A stretch of 41,856 nucleotides of DNA. It comes from Symsagittifera roscoffensis. Taxonomy: Eukaryota > Xenacoelomorpha > Acoela > Convolutidae. The stretch lies in assembly GCF_963678635.1 (NCBI RefSeq), contig NC_087071.1:24762965-24804820 (forward strand), in the 5' to 3' direction. The position numbers and the translations under genes are program-made. Of the stretch, positions 28,652-37,318 are shown in pieces (positions within the stretch are counted from its first letter, which is position 1; every line of letters begins with the position of its first letter). The notes beneath the pieces are model-generated. The model ran no database searches. It worked only from the letters and a program-made list of their open reading frames with translations, and was not told where the DNA came from.

Positions 28652-29019
28652 ACATTCGACCAGAATGGATCAAAATGCAGATTCAGCATATTAGAAATTT
28701 TAGTAGTGAACCTTCCGAATTGGCGATTTTGAGGGAATACGAGCGTTATTGGAACGATTGGCCAAACGGTGAGGGCTAGAATATTCTGGTATTTTAAAAT
28801 TTTAAAAATTCGAATTATGACGTCATATTTCTGAAAAAACGTCAGAAACGGCCATTTTGGCAGAAAAGTCGAAGAAGGACACAACAACGATAGTTGCGAC
28901 GACGAAAACAACGAGAAAATTGAGAATCGGAATCAGAGAAAAGCAGAAGTAGCAGAGACCGCTCCAAGTTGCAACTATTGTGTCGCTACAATAGTTGCAA
29001 GGCAGTTGCTAACAACAGT
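28652..29019 (+). repeat. Right LTR-like direct repeat (368 bp)
   Basis: Same boundaries and hairpin as the left copy. It is followed immediately by the C-terminal coding sequence of RT-A (FNPLVF...), which fixes the outer border. Confidence 0.85.
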
Positions 29020-29268
29020 TTCAACCCCCTTGTCTTTGCTACTAATGGAGCAATGGGTGAAGAGGCCGATCACTTTTGTACTGTTCTAGCGGAGAAACTT
29101 TGCTCTAAGAATGGCTGCTCTTACGCTGATAATAAGAACTATATAAGAAAGCGCCTGAGTTTTACCGTCATCAAGTCCGTTCTGATAGCCCTACGCGGTA
29201 AAAGAAAAATGAGAGATTCTCCAGTAAGAATGGTGGATGCTGAAGTAAATATTCTCATTTCCCGATAG
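29020..29268 (+). pseudogene. RT-A C-terminal fragment, downstream of the giant element
   Basis: Begins FNPLVFATNGAMGEEADHF and continues with helical IRKRLSFTVIKSVLIALRGKRK to a TAG at 29266. This is the usual end of RT-A-type elements (a PLVF.T.GGMG-like block then a helical tail), so it is the same gene as 9825-11125. The stretch between, which should hold the restriction-like endonuclease core, is missing on both sides. Confidence 0.7.
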
Positions 29269-29880
29269 TCTGTCTTTTAGTTCACTCTCTCCTAGATGCG
29301 CCTTTCTTCTTTCCTTTCCCGTGTCGTCCTTCTTGTCTCTCTGCTATAGCTCTCCGCCAACCCAGTTCCATATTCATCAGTGTCTATCGCCCGCTCTACT
29401 TCCATCTGTTCACGGTTCCCGAGTACCACAACTCGGCCTGTCGTTGCACACCGTTTTGGATGGTTTGATGCTGTGCATTTTTACTATATTGAAAGTGTCT
29501 GTTTCTGTTCTGAATTTTTCAGATACAAATTTTAATTAACTGTTGACTCTAAAAAAAACTAAAATGAGTGTGTAAAAACTTTTCAATTTTCCCCACGACA
29601 CAATTATTCGCTTAAAAAAATCGAGGGGTAGCTGCTTCTGCCGGAAAAACTCGCGCAACCACTTCTTTCAATTGAAATTCCAATCTCAGCTTACAGGTAA
29701 TCAGAAGGTCAGAAGTATCATAGTAACCGAGGTTACAGTCAGGAGTCTTTTCATCACGTATTCCAGTCAAAATCCTTGGAACTTTTCTAGATATGGAAAT
29801 AATAATGATAAAAGGAGATAACAAGTGTTTTTAGGGGTAAAACAATGCAATTAAGAAATGAAAATAAACATTGTGGGGAA
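29269..29880. other. No gene recognised; short open stretch on minus strand
   Basis: Pyrimidine-rich at 29275-29420, perhaps the 3' UTR of RT-A. A minus-strand open stretch at 29612-29824 (ending RVFPAEAATPRFF) is unrecognised. CGACACAATTATTCGCTTA at 29595 is shared with 9308. Confidence 0.4.
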
Positions 29881-30140
29881 TGCGTTAAAATTGTAAATTC
29901 AAACAAACGTTTTCGCCTATTTTTGTGCATCTTCAGCTTTTAAAAATCTAAACTATGTACAAAATGATCTAAGATCATAAAAAGTGTCATACACATCATT
30001 ATTTCAAAATTTAAGAAATTCAACCAATCGCAATTAACAAATATTACTGAAATTATGTAACAACTATTATGTAACAACTTTAAACATTTAGTCACAAAAT
30101 TCTGAGAGCTTTCACCTTTTTTGTTTTTAAAGTTTCGTTT
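29880..30140 (-). repeat. Penelope-like terminal repeat (pLTR) remnant, PLE2
   Basis: Reads on the minus strand. Matches the plus-strand sequence at about 40380-40560 (shared AATTGTAAATT, GTGCATCTTCAG and ATGTACA.AA.GATC phrases), and more weakly 33690-33960 and 37240-37290. Confidence 0.6.
29908..29936 (-). ncRNA. Hammerhead-ribozyme-like core
   Basis: On the minus strand: CTGAAGA, a short stem (GC..), then GGCGAAAACG. CUGANGA followed by a stem and GAAA is the hammerhead core, and Penelope-like elements are known to carry such ribozymes in their terminal repeats. The cleavage strand was not modelled. Confidence 0.45.
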
Positions 30141-30339
30141 TTCATGATAACATGTAAGTTATTTCAAAATGTTTTGTTTCAGCCAGATTTTTTTTGGTTC
30201 TGGAACTTTAGCCTAACTGTCAGCTTCCTACTTCTAAACTCGCCTCGCGTGTTGATTGTTGGTCTCTCTTTCCTAATGTACAGCGCCTCTATTGTAAGTA
30301 ACTTAATGCTGCTGGACGCCTGGTCGATTATCCATTTAA

Positions 30340-30789
30340 ACTCCAACTTACCACTCTCACTACCACACTGCCTTATATGCTGTCCAACTGGGGTATCGTC
30401 TTTTCGGTGTTCCTCAATCCTTGTGGTGAGATGTCGGGCCGTCTGGCGGACATAGATGGATTTGCACCCACAACATTCAAGTCTCTACACCACTTTCGAT
30501 TTCAGTTCAGTGGAAAAGGAGGATTTTAGAGAGGGAATTCAAGTTTTCATTTTCCTCGTCGTGAATATTATCTGCACATTGGTGATATTGCGCACTTTTT
30601 TGCTAATATCTGACTGTGATTCCCTCTATATTGGACCATCAAGATGGGTGGTGAATCACTGATATAATCACAAGGCTTCTTTCCCTCAGCCATATTTTTT
30701 TTTGCTCTCCGTGATGATCTTTTCAAGGGCATGCGACGCAACCCGCGACGACCAAGTTTCCGGATATTGGTTATCCAACCACTGTTCAC
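30340..30789 (-). pseudogene. Penelope-like element PLE2: GIY-YIG endonuclease fragment
   Basis: Minus-strand frames give VQYRGNHSQILAKK (matching VQYRGNPSQLLAAK-like linker of PLE1), then FTTRKMKT and, with in-frame stops, CKSIYVRQTARHLTTRIEEH. Relatives have IYVGQT, so the Gly after Val is replaced by Arg here. Stops and a frame change show decay. The 5' part is absent, abutting RT-B. The terminal repeat lies downstream at 29880-30140. Confidence 0.65.
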
Positions 30790-30854
30790 AGTTGATTTTC
30801 ATCGCTTAAACCATGTGATCAAGACATATGAAGAGAAATTAGCTGTGTTTGAGT

Positions 30855-33290
30855 GCCGGCTCAGGCACACAGGTGGCGTTGCAAAGCGATGCCCAGCCAT
30901 TGTCTTAAAAATAGAAAACAGCGTTTTTCTTGAACTTTTGCATCAATGCGGCGGGAGAGTTCTTTCTAAAAATTATCGCTGATTTCACCTATACCTCCGA
31001 GGGTCTCGATTGCAACAGGTTCAAAAAAGTGAGAGGTTTCCAGCTGGCGATAATTGTTGCATTTTCTATCTTCTGCTATGTTGGCGCTGACTGGGCTTTC
31101 TTGTTTTCCTGAGGAGATACTGGATTTCGCGATTCTGTTGACGCATGTAAAATCCCAGGCAATTGGCTTGCCACCTTGCCAGGGTGTCAATCTGGTGCCG
31201 TCCGGTCGGCGTCCGTCATTACGGAGAAGGCCAGTAGGTTCAAGTGTGACGGGAATTTGAGCGGTTTTGAAGGCATCACGGATAACTTCATTTTATATGG
31301 TGTGTATCGTGAACCTTGAGGTGATTCGCGGACAGACCAAGGCATGCGTGCCGTAGGTGTCGAAAGTGGTGCCACACAGACATCTGTGTTTTGTGGATAC
31401 AGGAGCGCCTAATCTGATGCCACAGGCGATGCGGAACTGGTCATCCTGGAGACAGAGACCAAGAGGCTTGGAAGGAAGGGCCTTGAGCCAATCTCCTGCT
31501 CCTCGGCAGTTGACTCCTTGTAGGCGAGCTTTTTGAAGATCAGTTGCAGATTGCTCGATAAGAAGTCCGAGATTGTTTTTCGAGACTGGATTAGTCCATT
31601 GTTTCCGAAGTGATTTAGTCATTGCAGAAGTTATACTGGAAGTTTCACCTGCCATTGATTTCCAAAGTGATAGTGCCTCTCGGAGAAGCGAATCTGGCTG
31701 GGAATGATTATTCAACAGCGATGTGGCAATTAAAGAACAAAAAACTAACATTGCAATGAAGGCAGAGGGTGCTATTTCAATTGAAGAACGTAGGCCGAAG
31801 CCACCAAGCTTGACTGGGAGTGTCAGTTGACTCCAAGTGTGCCTCCCAAGAGATATGTCCGTGACTGATTCCATGGTGTCTTTCAGATTGTCATGCAGTT
31901 CTTGTAAAATTTTGTCCTTTTTGAAGACAGCAGAGGTATGGAATATGTATAAAAGTTTTGGTTTAGCGAAGCAATTTTTGAAGAGGAAGAATGCTTGATG
32001 TTTGGGAAAGTCTTTGATGTTGGTGGAAATGCGTTTGAACTCTTCATTTTTCTTCTCGAGTATCGCGTCAATGCTTTTCTCGCCTAATGCTGCACCTAGA
32101 AGTGTCACGTTTTCTACCGGAATCAACTCGATGAGCGGACAGATAACGTTAAACTTCTCAAGAATTGAGACATTGTTTTCTCCTTTCACCGGGAGTTCAC
32201 ATTTGGTGGGCCTGATCATCAGTCCAAGTTTTCTGGCCTCATCAGTGAGTTTTTTCAAGTATTGTAAGACAATTTTCGAGTTATCACCCGCCGATATGTC
32301 ATCAAGCTAGCCAAATTTGAATTTGGAAGCAAGATTAGCGAGCAGATGATGAAAAACAATGCAGAATCTAATGGATACAATCGGATCACCTTGCTGAAAA
32401 TCTTCGCTTGAAAGGATAACGTAGCCACCGTAGCACAAAAATGAAGATAACTTGTAACAGCGTTTTACGAGTGGATAGACTCCTGGGGCATGTAAAATGA
32501 ATTCTTCCGCCAGGCAATCTCTTCTGACGGTATTGATTGCGTTTGCAAAATCAATTTTGAGGAAGACCTTGTCTTTGAGCATTTTGTTGATGAAGGATCG
32601 AGCTCCAAAACGGCAGCCTCTTCTGCTCCAAAACGGACACCTGCTCAGAGTTTCATGGGTTCTATCATTGGTGCAAGTTTTTGGTGGTAACTGCCACCAC
32701 ATTTTTTCTCCAGCGATATGAGATTTGCACCGAACAGCAGTGGTTGGACGCTTACTGAAATTTCGTTGCTGAGGAAGATGTTGCATAGTTCGGTAATATA
32801 ATCAAGGAGTTTTCTGCCCGTTTCTCCGTTGCGATCTTTTAAATGTTGTGCGCAGAGTGATGAAGGGCCTGCTCCAGATCCGTTCGGGAAAGAGTTGATC
32901 ATGTCTTTCACAAGGTCACTGGTAACAGTGAGAGTATCAGCTTCGTTGTCGATTGACGGAGAAGTTTGCCTGTTTTCGGGACAGTCCGGATGTTTGTCCT
33001 GAAGAAGCTTGAGGTTGGTTTCATCAGGGATAGCAAAAAGTGTCAAATGAGCTCGCGAGTCTGACAGCACCCTTAACATCTCCCAAGTCAAAATTTTCCG
33101 ATATTCTTTTCGCAATGTTTGATGTTTTAGAAGTGTTCTTCCTGGTATTGACTTTCTGTTCTTCCAACATAGCTCGTGTCATGAGGTCCTTGATGTCAAT
33201 TTCCAAGAAAGGTGAAACTTGCTTGTTGACGAGGCCGGCTAGAGATTGCTTTTTGTGAGAATTGGATCTAGCTGGTAGATGTGGTAATAA
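30855..33290 (-). pseudogene. RLE-type non-LTR retrotransposon RT-B, decayed
   Basis: Minus strand, several frames. N-terminal FDLGDVKGAVRLASS (about 33060), NSFPNGSGAGPSSLCAQHL, palm DFANAINTVRRD, FQQGDPI (about 32385), catalytic box LDDISAG with a TAG (32307-32309) where the preceding residue should be. Next come thumb PTKCELPVKG, GGFGLRSS, the Zn-type motif CLCGTTFDTYGTHALVC (about 31350), and the restriction-like endonuclease core RRPDGTRLTPW...WDFT (about 31130-31200). The tail VAIETLGGIG continues past a TAG near 30966 to about 30855. At least two frame breaks and several stops. It once encoded an RT plus nuclease for target-primed reverse transcription. The 3' end abuts PLE2. Confidence 0.75.
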
Positions 33291-33689
33291 TCATTGGGTT
33301 TCATATCGCATTTTTTTCATAACCATGGAAAAATTGATAGAAAACAAATCGGCGGGGAAATGAAAACCGCAAGGGAAAAGATGACATCTACTGTTTAGAA
33401 CTAATTATCTCATATATTCAACTTGAGTGCACTAAAACGTGACGTACACTTCCACTCCAGAAATAAATTCCACTTGGAAATGAAATTTTTTAAATAAATT
33501 TCTGGTGGAAATACTAGTTGGAACCTCTATGAAAAATTTAAGTTACTGATAGTCCAAAAAATAAAAATGCATCATTAACAGGACTGTGTGGTTAGTAGGT
33601 TTCCTCCTCATTACTATATACTCTCACAGTTCGACCCAGTAAACAATTTTTTGTTCATAAAACAAAAACTAAAATTTTTTTAAATTATA
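33291..33689. other. No feature recognised
   Basis: AT-rich interval between RT-B and the PLE1 terminal repeat. No credible ORF. Confidence 0.4.
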
Positions 33690-33714
33690 AAAAACTTAAA
33701 AGCGTTAAATCAAA

Positions 33715-33741
33715 CATTTTCGCACATTTTGAGCATCATCA
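33715..33741 (-). ncRNA. Hammerhead-ribozyme-like core, PLE1 3' end
   Basis: On the minus strand CTGATGA, a small GC stem with loop, GCGAAAATG. The best CUGAUGA match of the four copies in the window. Confidence 0.5.
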
Positions 33742-34126
33742 GAATTAGAAGTTTCTCGACAATATCTACGAAACGATCAAAGATCTAAAAAAATGAGAAT
33801 CATGTCTAAAAAAGCTCTGAACTTTTTTTGACCAATCAAATTTAAACAACTGTAATTACCTATAAATTACGTAACCAGAAATAACTTTTTCAAGTAAATT
33901 TCTGAGATTTTTTAGCTTTTTTGTTCTTTTATTGCTATCAAATTTCGATATGGGAACATTTTTCAATTTTGACATGTCCGTTTTACGAATTTGGACCATG
34001 TTACACATGGTCTATAATTTTAGTGTTTTTTACCGGCTTCTGACTTCATCACTTCTGACCTCTCGCTCCAAATATGCAAAACCTCTAGTTTGAGTAGCTT
34101 GTGACTGTTTGCTCTATAATCTCTGA

Positions 34127-34462
34127 CTACAACTCACCAGTACCGCCTAACTCCTTATTACATTCTAATAAGTGTTGCCCTTCTGGGGAGTCCCTTTTGC
34201 GGTGTTCATCGAACCTCGTGGCTAAATGTCGGACTGTCTGGCCGACATAGGTGGAGTTACAAACACTACATGTAAGCTTATACAACACTTTGGATCTCAA
34301 GTCCTGTGCAAAGGAAGTTTCGAGGGATGGCAAGCATGTTTTCAATTTTCTTGTTGTAAAACTTATTTGTGCACCGGTTATTTGCCAAACCTTTGCAGCT
34401 AACAGTTGAGATGGATTGCCTCGATACTGCATTGTAAAAAAAAAGGTGAGTCTTTCAACCAT
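34127..34462 (-). CDS. PLE1 GIY-YIG endonuclease domain
   Basis: Open for 111 codons. Linker MQYRGNPSQLLAAKVW, then SKVLYKLTCSVCNSTYVGQT (Tyr of the GIY half, YVG of the YIG half), RHLATRFDEHRKRDSPEGQH with the catalytic-type Arg, Glu and His. Penelope-like elements use this nuclease to nick DNA for integration. It is in its usual place C-terminal to the RT. The first Met is internal to the parent ORF. Confidence 0.8.
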   Translation of the reverse strand: MVERLTFFFTMQYRGNPSQLLAAKVWQITGAQISFTTRKLKTCLPSLETSFAQDLRSKVLYKLTCSVCNSTYVGQTVRHLATRFDEHRKRDSPEGQHLLECNKELGGTGEL

Positions 34463-34689
34463 TTATATTTTTTCGGTTCTGATGCCGTCACCTCTAAATT
34501 TTTCTTTCTCTCAATGATCTTGTTTACAGTTTCAAAAACTACCCTGTCCGACCAATTTTTTCCAGTTTTTTCCATTGTCCGGTCGAAATTTTTTCACTCC
34601 CATGTTGAGGTACTTCTGAAAACCCTGTGGACCGTCCCTTCAATAACGTTTCTTTAGTATTGCAAAGGTGCGCAACATCTAAAATTTAG

Positions 34690-36380
34690 AATGGTACCGG
34701 TATCAGTGCGTTTTTGGTACCACCCACATGTGACCTTTTTTCCTGAGTCCACTTTGGCATTTAAATCCAAAACGACCCAATACCGTTACTATCAAATCTT
34801 CTATGGTGAACTGCAAGTTTGGATGAAATACAAAACTGTTTCAGCGATGTCTGCATATTCGGATTCCGATATGTTACCACATCCTAAGTGGTACCAATTC
34901 GAACAAGCTTCGCTTTCTACCCCTTCAGTTCGATATGTCAACTTTTTCTGACATCCGGGGCAGACTTCCTTGTTATCCTCATTTAGCACGGTCAATGTTG
35001 GTACTTCTCTAGTTAATGCAGGTTCGTAATCTTTGTGCCACAAATTGGCCAGTATTACTGCAAGGGACGCGCCCATTGCTAAACCGTCTTTTGGTACATT
35101 CCACGAACCATTGCATTTATAGTGTACCTTACTCACTGCCAAATTTAGATGTTTTTTCTTCGTTTTGCGAGAGATATTTCCGGAGCAATGTTTTGCTCCT
35201 ATAATCTTCACAGGGCTACTTCAACAGCTTCCTTGAGCGGGACATTAGTGTAAAAACTCTTTATATCAAGGGAGATTATACTCTCATCAGAGTCCAATTC
35301 TGTTTTCTCCAAGATCTCCCTGGCCATTGGAGTGTTCGTTTCTTTGTTTGCCCCCTCAATTTTATCAAAGTATTTTGCCAATGATTTAATTAGGTAGTCA
35401 TATGAGCTACCAGGTAACGAAAGGACGGACGAAGTGGTCTGACTTGTTTTTGTATTTTTGCTTAACCATACAGCCTAGCCGGCTGCACCCCCGTTGATCT
35501 CAACCTAGTCTACAGCGCCTCGCTAATCTCGTCCTTCTTTTTCATGGCGAGTAATTCTTTGCTCATGTTTTTTTTTCAATTTTTATGATAACGCTGTCTG
35601 TCAGATTTTTCCTGTCACTAAATTACTCTGCCTGTAATAAATCTTTCAGTTTCTTCTCATATGTCTCCTTTCTCAATACACAAACCCACCCCTTTATCAA
35701 ACGGCACTGCCAGAAGACCGTTGTCCTTCAAATACTTTCTGGCTTTTTCAACACAATTGTCAGAGGGGATCTGTTTCACATATTTAGCATATCTCTTTGC
35801 AGCTGCTTCAGTCTCACATAATTTTTCTGTGAGTATTCTATTCAAGTTCAATTCGGACAAAAAACTATAAACGATCAATGTCCGCAAGGAAGTAAATTCC
35901 ATTGAATTTATCTCGTACCGGATGTTTTGAAGACTTCCCCCACCCACTGCGGCCAAATCACTTCATCTGAGATTCTGACTGACCTTTCATTCAAGTTTTT
36001 TAATAATCTATCCGGTCTTTCCGAAATTTTTTCAAGCTTTTTTTTTGTATCGGCATATCAGGTGATTGACACTACACCTTGATTGCAGGTTCAGATAGTA
36101 TATTACCGAAGGCCACCACTTCTTGTCAATACCCCTCCTCACTACCTCCCTTACTTTTGCTAAGTTGCCCGATGCCGTAGCGCTATCAATTGAAAGTTGT
36201 GCATTGTTTGATCCGAAAAATACGGTTATCAGGCCCTCGAAACCGTAAAAAATCTGGTATAATGTCGTTATTGAGACACTTTCTCAGAAATTTATTTCTC
36301 TGGAAATTGCTATTAAATTTACTAAAATGTTTTAAATAATCGAACACAAGATTCCTTGCGAGTTTTCTTTTCAAGACCAA
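34690..36380 (-). pseudogene. PLE1 reverse transcriptase with inserted PHD finger, palm deleted
   Basis: Minus-strand pieces in several frames. N-terminal region FLRKCLNNDIIPDFLRFRG (about 36270); KYLKDNGLLAVPFDKGVG (about 35690); ARLYG-stop-AK (about 35470); LSLPGSSYDYLIK and SLDIKSFYTNVPL (motif A, about 35234-35272); PKDGLAMGASLAVILANLW (about 35060); PHD finger; then, after an abrupt join, HPNLQFTIED and the YRKPTHTD-like remnant near 34710. The catalytic Y-x-DD box expected between the PHD finger and HPNLQF is absent, so a deletion removed the active site. Multiple stops occur elsewhere. Confidence 0.75.
34820..34965 (-). other. PHD-type zinc finger inside the PLE1 RT region
   Basis: Reads CPGC..., then ESEACSNWYHLGCGNISE, then EYADIAETV: the C-x2-C, a degenerate C..C, W-Y-H-x2-C and I-S-x-x-E-Y signature of PHD fingers, continuous with the RT frame after VILANLW. 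The last Cys pair (WYC..C) is lost at the deletion. PHD fingers usually read histone tails, and in retroelements they may guide targeting. Confidence 0.7.
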
Positions 36381-36381
36381 T

Positions 36382-37070
36382 CTAAGGAATGGTGGTGGCA
36401 GCTAAATTGCAGTCATCTCTTCTTTGCAGGCCACGAGCTCTTAAACTCATGTGGCACTCAGCAAAGAAAAACAGCCACAACAAAAGCTTACCATTTGTTG
36501 GTCGTTCGGCTCCAGCTGAAGGTCCCCAGCCAACACCTCGGCTCTCCGTCCCTGCGATGGTTTTTTGGTCTGAGCCCATATCTCTGAGAAAATGCCTGGC
36601 AGGTGGTCTCGATGGGACAGCACCAACTGTAGCGACTTCAATTCCAATTTGGTTGACTGGTGCAGTTGGAGACCGGTTACCGGTTGCATTTATGACGATT
36701 ATCTCTGTCTTCCGTAGATCCTCAAAATCATCGGGAGTGCCCGTTCTCCTGCAGTAGACAATGGCACTTATTTTTTTTTTCGCTTCGATTGTAGATACGC
36801 CAGTAGTTCATCAAGTGGGCAGGGCGTAAACTTGTTAGTGCGATGGAATAATACGCTGTTGCTCAGCAGATTGTGCCAGATGATAATCTGCTTACTGGCC
36901 AGAGGTTGCTGTTCCAATAATACTTGCAAATTCTTCCATCTGTTCAAGGTATTGGGGTTCAAAGAAAAGCCGGGGAATGCGTAAACCTTCTGCTGCGTCT
37001 CTCTCCGTTCCTCTAGCTCAAGATCTATCAGGCTGTGATAAAGCGAGCTGGCAGCTACAATAATCGCCAT
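36382..37070 (-). pseudogene. PLE1 ORF1-like protein, possibly SGNH-like, frame-broken
   Basis: ATG at 37070 (MAIIVAASSLYHSLIDLE) and 100 open codons to 36768, then continuation in other frames to 36382 (GTPDDFEDLRKTEIIVINAT; GSDQKTIAGTESRGVGWG). VYAFPGFSLNP and KQIIIWHNLLSNSV recall SGNH blocks II and III, but the nucleophile block reads AASSLY instead of GDS. It lies between the 5' hammerhead-like motif and the RT, the usual place of an accessory ORF1. Function unknown. Confidence 0.5.
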
Positions 37071-37259
37071 TTTAAATCAAACGCTATTGACATTATGAAC
37101 AAAAAGCTGTAGTAACATTCTGTACAAATGGTAGAGAAAAAAAACAGAAAAATCACGGTTTCCTTACAGGAATATAAGAATTTGTTTATAGGTTACCGTT
37201 AAAAAAAGGGTTAGAATTTAACACAAATGGTTATAAGATTTTTAAATTTCTAATTCAAA

Positions 37260-37280
37260 CGTTTTCGCACATTTCTTCAG
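37260..37280 (-). ncRNA. Hammerhead-like core remnant, PLE1 5' end
   Basis: On the minus strand CTGAAGA, AATGTGCGAAAACG. The 5' side of the stem is shortened compared with the other copies, so it is probably inactive. It marks the upstream terminal repeat of PLE1. Confidence 0.4.
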
Positions 37281-37318
37281 TTCCTCAGTGCATAAGCTTA
37301 GATTCTTCCAGTGCTTGC

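Larger units (their letters stand above)
11126..29019 (+). mobile_element. Giant (17.9 kb) LTR-bounded element with Gag and SGNH domains, no visible pol
   Basis: Bounded by 367/368-bp direct repeats and inserted in element RT-A, whose coding sequence resumes beyond it. Order: LTR-like repeat, 3.9-kb motif-rich leader, Gag-like ORF, spacer with acceptor-like site, about 8.9-kb chain of coding stretches (coiled coil, SGNH hydrolase, unknown regions), 0.8-kb 3' non-coding, LTR-like repeat. The coding part is visibly richer in G and in plus-strand purines than the flanks. No RT, RNase H or integrase motif was found, so it should depend on another element for reverse transcription. No target duplication is visible, and repeat termini read AC..GT rather than TG..CA, so classification as an LTR retrotransposon is an inference. 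Confidence 0.75.
33690..37290 (-). mobile_element. Penelope-like element PLE1
   Basis: Minus-strand element with hammerhead-like terminal motifs at both ends (about 37260 and 33715) enclosing, in order, an ORF1 (37070-36382), a Penelope-type RT with an embedded PHD finger (36380-34690) and a GIY-YIG endonuclease (34462-34127). Stops, frame breaks and a deletion in the RT palm show that it is inactive. Confidence 0.7.
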
